Below are positions 27,101-35,701 of a stretch of 64,000 nt of DNA, piece by piece. The position numbers were made by a program, and so were the translations under genes. Below the pieces are notes generated by a model. The model made no database searches. It was given only the letters and a program-made list of their open reading frames with translations, and was not told the DNA's origin. This stretch comes from Ruegeria sp. THAF33 (lineage in GTDB: Bacteria > Pseudomonadota > Alphaproteobacteria > Rhodobacterales > Rhodobacteraceae), in the NCBI RefSeq assembly GCF_009363615.1, contig NZ_CP045384.1, positions 742,501 through 806,500 of the forward strand, in the 5' to 3' direction. How positions within the stretch are numbered: position 1 is the stretch's first letter; each line of letters starts with the position of its first letter.

Positions 27101-28048
27101 ATGACCACCAGCCTACAAGGCTTCGTCTGTGCCTCTGCCACATGCGAGAACCCACTGCCCGCCTTTGAGTACACCGAAAGACCACCTCAGCGATGGGGCC
27201 TATGTTCCCGCTGTCGGGGGGTCGTCCAGAACCGTGGGGTTCCTCTCGGTGGCTACATCCCCGGTGGAGCAATCAACACTGTTGCACGGTCGGTGATGAA
27301 GAAGACCAAGCCTTCATCGTCGGAGGTCGCTGAGGCCGTCCGGTTAACCCGAGGCACAAGGCATCGCGTCGGTGATTGGGCTGACCGTCCAGCCTACCGA
27401 ATGGCTGTACTGAGACACGGCAAGGCCAGAGAGAGGTTGCCACATCTGTTGGTCGGTAGACGACACGTGCCGAACGCATCAGCCATTGCCAGATCATTCG
27501 TCCACTACGTCCTCGCCCGAGAGTTCCTCGGTACTGGTCATCGCTATAACGTCTACCTCGCTGGCGCGACTTTCATGGGTCGCCAAGGTCTTTGTGTCCC
27601 GCCTGGTCGCAAGGATGAGGTGCTGACCGGTGATGTCCACTACTCGAAGTACCGCCTGAGTTACAACGACTTCGCCATTATAGGCACACACACGCTCAAG
27701 GCAGCTGAGAAGCTTGGTCTGCGTCGATCTGATCGAGACCTAACCGCATTCATTGTGACCGCCTACGGGCGTCTCCTCGCCTCTGGTGAGGCATTCACTC
27801 CGGTCTCCGTTCCCATTCGATCCATGAAGACGGACATGCTCGGTGACAGCCTGTTCGATCACGTCCTCCCGAGGTCCCCAGCGATACCCCAGCGATACCA
27901 CAAGGTGATCCGCAGGTCGTCGGGTCTGATCAAGGGTGAGTGGCCTGACGGCCTCGACCCCGTGTCCGATCTGACACCCCGACCGACACCCACTCCACGG
28001 CCAGCACCACCCCCGATGCCATCTACGGATTGGCTGTTTGACAAATAA
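27101..28048 (+). CDS. element protein of unknown function with N-terminal zinc-ribbon-like cysteines
   Basis: 315 residues. VCASATCENP and WGLCSRCRGVV near the N-terminus give a C-x4-C plus C-x2-C pattern suited to zinc. The middle is mixed alpha/beta (LVGRRHVPNASAIARSFVHYVLARE, YNVYLAGATFMG). The tail is proline-rich (TPRPTPTPRPAPPPMP) and ends DWLFDK. ATG 27101 is preferred because GAGG precedes it; the frame is open for 156 bases upstream. I do not recognise the family. First gene of a same-strand row to 31,896. Confidence 0.65.
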   Translation: MTTSLQGFVCASATCENPLPAFEYTERPPQRWGLCSRCRGVVQNRGVPLGGYIPGGAINTVARSVMKKTKPSSSEVAEAVRLTRGTRHRVGDWADRPAYRMAVLRHGKARERLPHLLVGRRHVPNASAIARSFVHYVLAREFLGTGHRYNVYLAGATFMGRQGLCVPPGRKDEVLTGDVHYSKYRLSYNDFAIIGTHTLKAAEKLGLRRSDRDLTAFIVTAYGRLLASGEAFTPVSVPIRSMKTDMLGDSLFDHVLPRSPAIPQRYHKVIRRSSGLIKGEWPDGLDPVSDLTPRPTPTPRPAPPPMPSTDWLFDK

Positions 28049-28059
28049 GGACCGTCACC

Positions 28060-28740
28060 ATGCCCCCAGCGCAGCGTAGAGCAAAACCCAAGAAGCCACC
28101 CCGGCAGATGTACCTCAAGACCTGCAACGCCTGCGGTGCGGAACACGAGACCCACAAACCCAAAGCCTCGAGGTGCAACCGGTGCATCGCTGAGAACCGC
28201 AGGATTACCTACAAGTCCTGCATCTCCTGCGGTGTAAAGTTTCCGGCTCCATTCGGCGATGAATACAACTGCCTATCCTGTGCCGAAGCTCATGGGATTG
28301 GGCAGGCAGAACTCACCCCAGAACAACGCGAAGCACTCAAGGCAGAAGAGACGCTCGCTCGATGGAAGAACAAGGTCGCGACCCTCGAGGCAGCACTCGA
28401 CGAACGCAGCAACGCAAAACCCAAAGGGACAAAACTCATGAACGAAAAGACCAAGGCATCGGCTGTTGGTGTCGCTTGGCTCGAGTTGTGCGCAAGGGAC
28501 GGACAGGTCTCCGCGCTGTCGCAGATACATGAACGCGATATCGATGAAGACACAAAGCTGCGTATCGTCCTTGCGTATTCCCGCATTCGACTTCGCGGTT
28601 ACTCGGTCGAGGCAATCTCGAAGCTCTGCCCGGTACACCTGATGAGCCTTGATGAAGGCAAAGCAATCGACGTCCTGCCATTCGTCGAAAATCCGCCAAC
28701 ACCACAGCAAATGGCCGAGATTGAACTCGGTCTCCACTAG
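28060..28740 (+). CDS. double zinc-ribbon protein of the element, unknown function
   Basis: 226 residues. Four C-x2-C knuckles (TCNACG, RCNRCI, SCISCG, CLSCAE, within residues 20-75) form two probable zinc ribbons after a very basic N-terminus, suggesting nucleic-acid binding. A short helical segment and a C-terminal domain of about 95 residues (from LMNEKTKASAVGVAWLELCARDG) follow. Starts 11 bases after the previous stop with AAGGA before the ATG. Family not recognised. Confidence 0.65.
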   Translation: MPPAQRRAKPKKPPRQMYLKTCNACGAEHETHKPKASRCNRCIAENRRITYKSCISCGVKFPAPFGDEYNCLSCAEAHGIGQAELTPEQREALKAEETLARWKNKVATLEAALDERSNAKPKGTKLMNEKTKASAVGVAWLELCARDGQVSALSQIHERDIDEDTKLRIVLAYSRIRLRGYSVEAISKLCPVHLMSLDEGKAIDVLPFVENPPTPQQMAEIELGLH

Positions 28741-28775
28741 CCCCTCTAACCCCCAATCAAAAGGACCCATGAAAC

Positions 28776-29540
28776 ATGGTTGATAGAGTAACCCTCGGTG
28801 GTGGTGATGCCACCGTACAGACGATGATCTCCTCCAAGGAACACGCCTCAAGCAGAGACTACGTGAGTAGTGCCGTCACCGTCCGCAACACAAACAACAT
28901 CCAGCGCGAGGTCCACTCACAGAGTGATCTCAGCGACACCGACGTGATCAATGTTCAGGGCATGTCGATGAAGGTCGCCCAGGCTAAAGAACTTGGCCTG
29001 TTGAACACCGTCTTTGATGAAGGTCTGTCTTTCGGTGCTGCTCAACGTGCCGCGCAGGATCACCAGTCGCAGACGCAGGAGACCCCTGAGGAGACCCCAC
29101 GTAGCGACACAGGGTTTCCCGAGTTCGACACCGTGGTCGATGGTCTCAACGCCGCTCTCGACGATGATATCATGACGATGGGCGAGGCTCAGGTATACGA
29201 AGCAGCTTTCGGTCAGATTGCCATGTCCGGTATGTCGGTCGATGAGGTAACTGAAACCATGCGCGGTCTGGCTGATGGGTCGGTGTCGGAGCTAGACGTA
29301 GATGGTAGCACTCGCGCCATGTTTGCGAATGTTCAAAGCACGGTCACCGAGGCAGCAACACAGAGCGCAATGCAGGAACTCGGCCCGGATGGCTTCGACT
29401 TCCTGAAGCAAGCAGCCTTCACAAACCCCGGTGTTGACCGCGTGGTCCGCCAGTTCGCCGTAGATCGAGCAGCGGGTCGCGCCGATGGCATCACGTGGAC
29501 CGAGTTCGCTCAGCACATCCGCGAACAACTTGGTCACTGA
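28776..29540 (+). CDS. acidic element protein of unknown function
   Basis: 254 residues, acidic, rich in glutamine, serine and threonine in the first half with a low-complexity stretch (HQSQTQETPEETPRSD), helical in the second half. No signal peptide or membrane segment. The composition resembles phage scaffold or virion-associated proteins, but I recognise no family. A four-codon frame MKHG starts 6 bases earlier at the same ribosome site (AAGGA). Confidence 0.6.
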   Translation: MVDRVTLGGGDATVQTMISSKEHASSRDYVSSAVTVRNTNNIQREVHSQSDLSDTDVINVQGMSMKVAQAKELGLLNTVFDEGLSFGAAQRAAQDHQSQTQETPEETPRSDTGFPEFDTVVDGLNAALDDDIMTMGEAQVYEAAFGQIAMSGMSVDEVTETMRGLADGSVSELDVDGSTRAMFANVQSTVTEAATQSAMQELGPDGFDFLKQAAFTNPGVDRVVRQFAVDRAAGRADGITWTEFAQHIREQLGH

Positions 29541-29558
29541 CCTTCGGCATCAGCACGA

Positions 29559-29873
29559 ATGACCGATCTATTAAACAAGGCTTGGGACACAGATATCGAT
29601 CTGGTCCTGAACCGTATCCAACCCCGCACCTGCGCAGACCCGGATTACTTTTATGCGACCGTCGATCTCATCGAAGATGGGCGTTCACCGACAGGGACCG
29701 GGCAGTTGACGCTCAGTGAACTCGAAGCATGGGCAGAGCGCGTGAAGAAAGGAACCAAGGCCGATGTTGAAGATCAGACGCGCATCCACGTACCTGAGAA
29801 CAACGATGTTCGCCACGTTGCCCCGCGAGAAGACCACCGGCCTATTCGTCAGATACACCCATCACCCAGCTGA
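29559..29873 (+). CDS. small element protein overlapping the amidase-like gene
   Basis: 104 residues. The first 75 (DLLNKAWDTDIDLVLNRIQP, YFYATVDLIEDGRS, TLSELEAWAERVKKG) look like a folded domain; the last 25 lie in the overlap with the next gene, in another frame, and are polar. No strong ribosome site. It may be a genuine small protein or one whose end is defined by the overlap. Confidence 0.5.
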   Translation: MTDLLNKAWDTDIDLVLNRIQPRTCADPDYFYATVDLIEDGRSPTGTGQLTLSELEAWAERVKKGTKADVEDQTRIHVPENNDVRHVAPREDHRPIRQIHPSPS

Positions 29874-30282
29874 TCCACGAATAGATGCGACAATCATCGA
29901 TATCGAACACGCCAAGACTGGTCGCTTCGGGATTGGCTGGCACTACTTGGTGCTGGTCGATGGTACGGTCGAGATTTGCCGCCACCCTCTGTCGGTCGGT
30001 GCCGTCGGTCGTGAAAACTTCACGAGAAGTCATATCCAGATCGGCGTGGTCGGTGGACGGGATCGTGAGACAGGCAAGTTCTCCGAGACCCTCACAGATG
30101 CCCAGCGCGAAGCACTCGAGGAACTCTACCAGCGACTAGCGGATACACTCGGTGTTCCTCTCGGTATCGATGAGAGCCTCGAGAAATATGCCCACAAACA
30201 ACACCAACAAGACGAAGCCGCAGAGGCCGAACTCGAAGAACGCCTCGACCGCAACGAGGCGATGACCACAGGCGTCTACTGA
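29764..30282 (+). CDS. T7-lysozyme-like N-acetylmuramoyl-L-alanine amidase homologue, probably inactive
   Basis: 172 residues (158 from ATG 29806). TGLFVRYTHHPADPR, FGIGWHYLVLVDGTVEICRH, SHIQIGVVGGRD and TDAQREALEELYQRL follow the Amidase_2/T7 lysozyme fold in order. The N-terminal zinc histidine region (THH) is present, but the C-terminal AHHEVAPKACP-type segment with the other ligands (His122 and Cys130 in T7) is replaced by a charged helical tail. It may bind peptidoglycan, or T7-like bind RNA polymerase, without cutting. The start overlaps the previous gene. Confidence 0.65.
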   Translation: MLKIRRASTYLRTTMFATLPREKTTGLFVRYTHHPADPRIDATIIDIEHAKTGRFGIGWHYLVLVDGTVEICRHPLSVGAVGRENFTRSHIQIGVVGGRDRETGKFSETLTDAQREALEELYQRLADTLGVPLGIDESLEKYAHKQHQQDEAAEAELEERLDRNEAMTTGVY

Positions 30283-30317
30283 CGACGCCCAAGAACAACA
30301 AAAAGAAAGCTGACCCC

Positions 30318-30743
30318 ATGAAGGACCAAACCGAAACACCCGAGGAAACTCGCAGATGCCGCCACTGCGCAGGACCGATCCCGTCTCACAAGCAACGCAG
30401 CGCGGTCTATTGCCACAAGAATTGCAATCGCAAAGCTGTGTATCACCGGAAGACCCCTGAGGAACGCGCTGAGATCAACAAGAGATCGAACCAAAGGCGC
30501 TACGTCAAAGACCTACTGCCCCGCATTCAGTTGCTCAAGCAGGTAGCCTCAGAGTTACACGCAGGCAGCGACGTGGGTTACGCTATCGCCGCGCTGGTTC
30601 ACCGGCAGACGCTAACCGATTGGCGGTGGTCGCTTGCAATCGGTTACGCCCAATCTCAGGAAGCTCTGGTTCATCTTGTGGGTGGCCCTGAATATCTGGA
30701 AGAGATCATAGAAAAAGAAATCGAAGCGGTAGCGCTTCACTGA
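30318..30743 (+). CDS. zinc-knuckle protein of the element
   Basis: 141 residues. RRCRHCAGPIPSHKQ, then VYCHKNCNRKAVYHR: a C-x2-C…C-x3-C zinc ribbon like those of small phage and antitoxin-type proteins that carry CxxCGxPIP and FCSxxC motifs. The rest is helical with basic segment EINKRSNQRRYVKDLLPRI. Probable nucleic-acid binding; function unknown. Confidence 0.6.
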   Translation: MKDQTETPEETRRCRHCAGPIPSHKQRSAVYCHKNCNRKAVYHRKTPEERAEINKRSNQRRYVKDLLPRIQLLKQVASELHAGSDVGYAIAALVHRQTLTDWRWSLAIGYAQSQEALVHLVGGPEYLEEIIEKEIEAVALH

Positions 30744-30946
30744 CCTCTGGCGTCGTCTTGCCGATTATGAGGCGCTCTCAATAGGCGCTCATTAAATTCC
30801 GCGTTTCCCGGCGAAACGTACAATCACCCATTCCCCCGGAAAATCAGAAAGTTGTGGTTGAGAAAGCCTGTTCCATCAGTGGGTTACAGGAGGCGTTCTC
30901 ACGTCCGCAGCTTTCGCACCATCCCCGCAATCAAGGAACCTAGCAT

Positions 30947-31570
30947 ATGTCCCTCGAGACACTCCCTGCATCCGCCAAGAAGGCGACCCAATACTTCATC
31001 GACAACAGCAAGCTCCGCAAAGGTAAACGCCGAGATGCGTTGATCGACCAGATCGCACAAGCCAAGCGACCCATGGTTCACGCCAAGAAACTCTTGGACA
31101 CCTTCGGCAAACCCAAGCCTGCATCGCTGACCACCAAAGAGTTCGAGCATCTGTTCCTTGAACACGTTGCCAAGTCCGGCCTGCCCGATCCAACCGTCCT
31201 GCCGATGATCAAGAAGGCAAAGCTCCGAGCCTACCGCCAAGACCTTTCGCTCGAGCAGGCCAAGCACGTTATCAAGATCGCTGGCCGTGCCTTCAATGGC
31301 CGTTGCCAAGATGAGATCGACCAGAGCCGCGATGCCGCGCGTCTCGCTTTGGGATTAGACCCCTACGTCAAACCCGAGATCACCGCGAAGAAACCCGAGG
31401 TCAGCCCAAGCATGGCCGAGAACAAGGTTGCTGACGCTATCGGCTACGTCGAGACCACAGCGTCGGACACGGCTCGACGGTTCTACGCCAAGGCTATCGC
31501 TGAGAATGCTCGAGGTGAACTCACGACCCATCGGGCAGAGCAGATCGCCAGACTTATCAGTGTTCGATGA
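30947..31570 (+). CDS. basic helical protein of the element, unknown function
   Basis: 207 residues, lysine- and alanine-rich, almost wholly helical, with no cysteine motif beyond Cys119 or so and no membrane segment. AAGGA 9 bases before the ATG. Its stop codon touches the next gene. I recognise no family. Confidence 0.6.
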   Translation: MSLETLPASAKKATQYFIDNSKLRKGKRRDALIDQIAQAKRPMVHAKKLLDTFGKPKPASLTTKEFEHLFLEHVAKSGLPDPTVLPMIKKAKLRAYRQDLSLEQAKHVIKIAGRAFNGRCQDEIDQSRDAARLALGLDPYVKPEITAKKPEVSPSMAENKVADAIGYVETTASDTARRFYAKAIAENARGELTTHRAEQIARLISVR

Positions 31571-31614
31571 ACCATCATCGCTACCAACAACAACGACACA
31601 AGGACCCAGAAACC

Positions 31615-31896
31615 ATGACATCCAAAACCAACCCCACACCGGGACCACTGACCGACGACACCGAAAGCTGGAAGCGCACACTGTCGATCCTCGCGGGCAT
31701 CAAACAGGTTGCCGGTGAGGTACGCGCCGAAGCTCGCCAGATCGAAGCGGCTTATCCTGACCAATGGATTAAACCCGGCCATTGGGAGCGGGCCGATTTG
31801 GTAAGCGCTCTTAACAACGCTTACGCGGTCATGAGCGCAGACGTTCGCGCAATTGCCCGTAGCCGTAACATAGCCGTGCCTGAGAGTTTGAGGTGA
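31615..31896 (+). CDS. small element protein
   Basis: 93 residues from ATG 31615, which has AAGGA about 9 bases upstream; an in-frame ATG at 31567 overlaps the preceding stop and would add 16 polar residues. Helical (SWKRTLSILAGIKQVAGEV, WERADLVSALNNAYAVMSAD). Last gene of the same-strand row. Family unknown. Confidence 0.55.
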   Translation: MTSKTNPTPGPLTDDTESWKRTLSILAGIKQVAGEVRAEARQIEAAYPDQWIKPGHWERADLVSALNNAYAVMSADVRAIARSRNIAVPESLR

Positions 31897-31933
31897 CGAT
31901 GGACAAATTCAAAACCTCAAATCACAGGTTTCA

Positions 31934-31962
31934 AGCGGCTCAGGGTTAACCCTTTGGCCGCT
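31934..31962. terminator. long palindromic hairpin between convergent genes
   Basis: Outer arms AGCGGC / GCCGCT enclose the perfect 12-base palindrome AGGGTTAACCCT. No T run follows in either direction. It separates the plus-strand row from the convergent nuclease gene, so it probably blocks transcription from both sides. Confidence 0.5.
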
Positions 31963-32001
31963 CCTACTTACGCCACATCAGCTACGGCTTTGGATGTACT
32001 G

Positions 32002-32622
32002 TCAGTTGTTCATTTTCCGAGCGGCCTGCTTCGCGTCGTATTGCTTCCACAGCCCCATATGTCCGTTTTGCCGCGCGTTTGCCAGCCATAGCTTCTTTCG
32101 AGCGTCGGGCATTTCCATAGACCGGTACTGTCCACCGGAGAATTTTGGCCAGTCTATCGCTAGACCAAGTTTGACCATTTCAGCGGATAGATCACGGCCA
32201 TCCTCAAGGTAGCACTTTGCAACAGTCCGTCCGTGGGTGTCTTGCTCGGTCACCTCGGCCCTAATTTTTTGACCCTTGCAAAGCGAAACGAGCGCCCATT
32301 TCGCCTTCTTGCCATAGGGATGGTTCATCTCGGGAGCATCGACGCCGAACAGACGAACCTGTGTTTTTTTAATGACCAGTGTATCGCCATCTACAACGTA
32401 CGCTGAACCCGCTAGTATCGTTACGTCGGGTTTCGGGACCGTATGGCCTGGATCAAAACGCTCTGGCTGCGATGTGCGCTGCCGTTGGTTCGTAGCCAAT
32501 CTAGGGTTCTCATGCACACCTGACTGACTCGGCGACGTAGTTGTATCGTCTGGCCTGTTACTGCGAATTGCCAAATACACAGCAATAGCCAAAACCAAAC
32601 CCAAAACTATCAATATTTCCAC
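32002..32622 (-). CDS. membrane-anchored staphylococcal-nuclease-like protein
   Basis: 206 residues. An N-terminal membrane helix (EILIVLGLVLAIAVYLAI) is followed by a polar linker and an SNase domain: AYVVDGDTLVIKKTQVRLFGVDAPEMNHPYGKK (calcium Asp and catalytic Arg), then EVTEQDTHGRTVAKCYLEDG with Glu and Arg, and AEMVKLGLAIDWPKFSGGQY. All catalytic positions of the thermonuclease family appear kept. A nuclease held outside or at the membrane could cut incoming DNA. Faces the opposite way from its neighbours. Confidence 0.85.
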   Translation of the reverse strand: MEILIVLGLVLAIAVYLAIRSNRPDDTTTSPSQSGVHENPRLATNQRQRTSQPERFDPGHTVPKPDVTILAGSAYVVDGDTLVIKKTQVRLFGVDAPEMNHPYGKKAKWALVSLCKGQKIRAEVTEQDTHGRTVAKCYLEDGRDLSAEMVKLGLAIDWPKFSGGQYRSMEMPDARKKLWLANARQNGHMGLWKQYDAKQAARKMNN

Positions 32623-33013
32623 GAGCTAGGTCTCCAAGAGTTAGGTCAATCAAATTTTTCGCACTGGATCAGGATCGAACCAAGCACACGTTCGGGTTGA
32701 TATGCTAGGGACACCTCATATTCACTCAGGAAGATGTGACGGATTTACCCCGCTGAGCGAATTCACGCGTGTGACAACGAGGCATCTGATCTATGCTCAT
32801 TGCCGCTCCCAGAATAGCAACTGGAATTTCAGTTGGTTGATGTTTTTCCCGTCTTCTAGAGCTGGTGATGCAAGTTGGCGAAAACTCACATAGGAATGGC
32901 AGCTTCGCGCAAGCAATCCATTCGCAACGTCCAGATGTGCAACCCAGGGTGAAAAGTCTTAATAAATGATTAAGTGACGAACATCGCGTGATGAGTGTGG
33001 AGCATGTTGAAAT
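32623..33013. other. 391-bp gene-free stretch with divergent promoters
   Basis: Between divergent genes. Lower G+C, no credible coding frame. TTAATAAATGATTAA (an inverted TTAA pair) lies about 55 bases before the 33014 gene and could belong to a promoter or operator. Confidence 0.5.
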
Positions 33014-34294
33014 ATGACTGAGAACAAGGATCGCTTGACGGCTGAGGAAGCAAAGGGACTTCGGACCGCAAAGGAACTAGAAGGTCATCTCGCGTGGTTG
33101 GACACGTTTACCCCCGCAGCCTTGGGTGTCCTAGCCATCGCATCTGGTATTTACACCTATCTCGGTGTGTCCTCATTGCTCGAAGATAACGGTGCGGTAT
33201 CTTTTTTTGCAGCCGTTGCGTACTCAATCGCGGTCTCTGTCGGCATATTCGTCTTTTGGAGCTATATGCTCCGTCTGCTGCCTTCAATGCGTACGGCTAG
33301 TGGCTTCATTGGTTTGACGATCTCCACGATTGTTGGCTCGGTCGCCATTATCGCCATGTCTAGCTGGCTGAACGCCGCCGCACTCGCAGGCTCGGCGGCA
33401 GTCGAACAACACTTGGAGAACACTGTTCGTGACTACCAAGCTGCTCTCGAGCAAGCCCACGACATAGCCCTCAGTGGCCAAGCGTTGGGTCGCGAGGTGG
33501 AACGCGCCCGCCAGAGTTTTGAAGAACTGGCTGAACTCGAGCAGTCCGGAGACCTCTCAGGAACCGCCGGTCGGGGTGCCGTGTTTCGTGTGCTGACACA
33601 AAAAGCTGAGGAGTTGCGAAACCTTGAAGAGCAGATCGCGGCGCAACAAGAACCTATCGAGGAAGCCTTCCAACAAGGCAACGAAATCCTCGCAAAGATG
33701 CGCGAGCTTACTGTAGCCCCCGGTCCAGTGGATCGCCGTTCGGTTCAGTTCTCCGAGGAAAGCGTGAAGCTGGCGGGTGTTATCTCGCGCCTAAACCAGT
33801 ACAGCGTGGCACCACTGGTTGCTCGTGCTGCTGAGGACCTGCCATCGTCGGTCGTACTACCAGAGCTTGATGGGCGCAGTTCCGACGTACGAGACGCGCA
33901 ATCGTCCACAATCAACTCCGTTTTGAACGCGCTGGACCAACGCAGCAAGACACTCAAGAACGCTGCTGACGAGGTGTTGGACATGGAGCCACCCATCGAG
34001 ACGGCATATAACCCGATTTCCAGCGCCGATGCGGTGATCAAGTACGCCCACAACTTCGTACCTTCTTGGGCTGGAGCTATAGCCATCGACTTGTTGCCCG
34101 CCGTGTTGGTGTTTGTGCTGGCTATCACACAAGCCGCAATCCGCAGTGGTAAGGACGGCATGAGCATTGAGGATACTCTGACGCTTTCTGACCTTAGAGC
34201 CGCAATGAATGCCATGAAGGACGTAGAGGCGACAATGGGCGTGGCAGACGCAGCTATCCTCAACCGCGCCACTCCACAAAAAGATGAAACGTGA
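33014..34294 (+). CDS. membrane protein with large coiled-coil loop
   Basis: 426 residues. Three membrane helices near the N-terminus (about 33-55, 61-83 and 96-124), a long helical soluble region (about 130-345) rich in Glu, Gln and Ala with coiled-coil character, and a fourth helix near 352-376 followed by a polar tail. The topology resembles sensor or scaffold proteins. It shares the TGATG stop/start junction with the protease-like gene, so the two are translationally coupled. Function unknown. Confidence 0.7.
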   Translation: MTENKDRLTAEEAKGLRTAKELEGHLAWLDTFTPAALGVLAIASGIYTYLGVSSLLEDNGAVSFFAAVAYSIAVSVGIFVFWSYMLRLLPSMRTASGFIGLTISTIVGSVAIIAMSSWLNAAALAGSAAVEQHLENTVRDYQAALEQAHDIALSGQALGREVERARQSFEELAELEQSGDLSGTAGRGAVFRVLTQKAEELRNLEEQIAAQQEPIEEAFQQGNEILAKMRELTVAPGPVDRRSVQFSEESVKLAGVISRLNQYSVAPLVARAAEDLPSSVVLPELDGRSSDVRDAQSSTINSVLNALDQRSKTLKNAADEVLDMEPPIETAYNPISSADAVIKYAHNFVPSWAGAIAIDLLPAVLVFVLAITQAAIRSGKDGMSIEDTLTLSDLRAAMNAMKDVEATMGVADAAILNRATPQKDET

Positions 34295-35073
34295 TGAACT
34301 TACTAAGTCGTCTCGATCCTCGTTCTGGGCTGCGCTACGTACTGATCCTTCAGCTCGCGATTGCGGGCGTTCTGATAGCGTCGGACGTACTTGGTGTAAT
34401 GCCCAGCCCGTTCAAGGAGCGTGTTGAACTTCCGACTGGCCCGATATCCCCCGGCGATCAACGTCGAGAGTATCGCACTGATCGTAGCGATCCGTCACTT
34501 GTGCCGCAGGACGGACCTCTGGACGTACCCGTGCCAGAGGCTTTTCCAAACCGATTGGACTTTTCAGTTCAGGAAGTCGAAGGAATGGGGAGAATACTTC
34601 TTCTTAGCGGCCAGATAGAGGTGGACGACTCGGCCCGCTTCGCTTCGTACCTGTCCGACATGCAGGAGAAGCCCGACCTAGTGGCTCTCCACAGCCCGGG
34701 AGGAGTAGTTTCTGAGGCACTGTCCATTGGTAAGCAGGTAAGAGGTGCTGAGCTTTCTACAGCCGTTCTAGCTGGCTCGATGTGCGTATCGTCATGTCCT
34801 TACGTTCTTGCAGGCGGTGAGGAACGCGTCGTCTCTCTTCGCGGCATTGTAGGTATGCATCAGCACTACTACGACCAACCTCGCTTAATACCTGTCGTCT
34901 TCGCGGTAGAGAGCATCCAGAAGGGGCAAGGAGAGACGATGCAGCATCTGATTGACCTGGGTGTGGACCCGTCACTGATGCTGTTCTCACTGAACACACC
35001 ACCCGAGGAAATCTATGCGCTTATCGAGGACGAACTCGTGGATACCCGCATAGCGACCCAAATTATCGATTAA
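34294..35073 (+). CDS. ClpP/crotonase-fold serine-protease-like protein (COG3904 type), membrane anchored
   Basis: 259 residues. An N-terminal hydrophobic segment (YVLILQLAIAGVLIASDVLGV) serves as signal or anchor. The domain has VALHSPGGVVSEAL (oxyanion-type SPGG), AGSMCVSSCPYVLAGG (candidate nucleophile serine between cysteines) and RGIVGMHQHYYD (candidate histidine), in the order seen in ClpP/SppA-like periplasmic proteins of COG3904. ATG 34294 overlaps the preceding stop by one base. With the coiled-coil membrane protein it forms a likely envelope complex. Confidence 0.75.
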   Translation: MNLLSRLDPRSGLRYVLILQLAIAGVLIASDVLGVMPSPFKERVELPTGPISPGDQRREYRTDRSDPSLVPQDGPLDVPVPEAFPNRLDFSVQEVEGMGRILLLSGQIEVDDSARFASYLSDMQEKPDLVALHSPGGVVSEALSIGKQVRGAELSTAVLAGSMCVSSCPYVLAGGEERVVSLRGIVGMHQHYYDQPRLIPVVFAVESIQKGQGETMQHLIDLGVDPSLMLFSLNTPPEEIYALIEDELVDTRIATQIID

Positions 35074-35096
35074 CACGAGACCCCGAGGACTTCGCC

Positions 35097-35492
35097 TTGT
35101 TCAAGAAGCTAACAATTGCCTTGGCATTTTTCGCCACTACTGCTGCCGCTGGTGGCCTCCAAGTACGCGACGCGGACACGATCGTTGTCGATGGCACTCC
35201 GGTCCGTTTGAACGGCGTGGATGCGCCGGAGCTAGGCACTCGTTCTGGTCAGGATGCCAAGCGCTGGATGGTGAACTTCCTACGCGGCAAGAACATCGAG
35301 TGCAGTCTCAATGGCGAGCGCACATATGATCGCTGGGTTGGAGTTTGTTACGCGGACGGACAAGACATTGGTGCTGCAGTGATTGCTGCGGGGCATGCTC
35401 TGGATTGCGCGAGGTACTCGGGTGGGCGATACAGGCACTTGGAAACCCCGGCTGCTAAGTCTCGTTTGAGGCGGGCTGGGTACTGTAGGTAA
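35097..35492 (+). CDS. secreted staphylococcal-nuclease-like protein
   Basis: 131 residues with a TTG start (GAGGA upstream) and a signal peptide, FKKLTIALAFFATTAAAGG. SNase motifs are RDADTIVVDGTPVRLNGVDAPELGTRSGQ, ERTYDRWVGVCYADGQDIGAAVI and GHALDCARYSGGRY. The position of the usual catalytic Glu reads CSLNGERTYDR, which keeps Glu-Arg. A second nuclease of this fold on the same element. Third gene of the 33,014 row. Confidence 0.8.
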   Translation: MFKKLTIALAFFATTAAAGGLQVRDADTIVVDGTPVRLNGVDAPELGTRSGQDAKRWMVNFLRGKNIECSLNGERTYDRWVGVCYADGQDIGAAVIAAGHALDCARYSGGRYRHLETPAAKSRLRRAGYCR

Positions 35493-35503
35493 GGACGATA
35501 GAT

Positions 35504-35701
35504 ATGAGAAAATCTAGGGTTGTAGGGGGAACCACTGGTGGAATTATTGGGTTCTTGGTTGGCAGTGGGACGGGGATCGTTGGAGGTCCATTCGTGGCTG
35601 TGGCTGGTGTCTTTGTGTTCACGTTAATTGGAATAGGTTGGGGCTTGAGTGCTGGCCCGGATATTGCGGACAAACTTCGTGCGTTGCGATCAAAAAGCTG
35701 A
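35504..35701 (+). CDS. small glycine-rich membrane protein
   Basis: 65 residues with glycine-rich membrane segments (VVGGTTGGIIGFLVGSGTGIVGG, FVAVAGVFVFTLIGIGWGL), similar in style to phage holins or glycine-zipper proteins. AAGGA 8 bases before the ATG; 11 bases after the nuclease gene, so part of the same operon. A pore-forming role is conceivable but unproven. Confidence 0.6.
   Translation: MRKSRVVGGTTGGIIGFLVGSGTGIVGGPFVAVAGVFVFTLIGIGWGLSAGPDIADKLRALRSKS

Noticed and set aside
32702..32893. 63-codon open frame in the gap before the coiled-coil membrane gene
   Set aside because: No ribosome site, no domain character, and located in a lower-GC regulatory gap.
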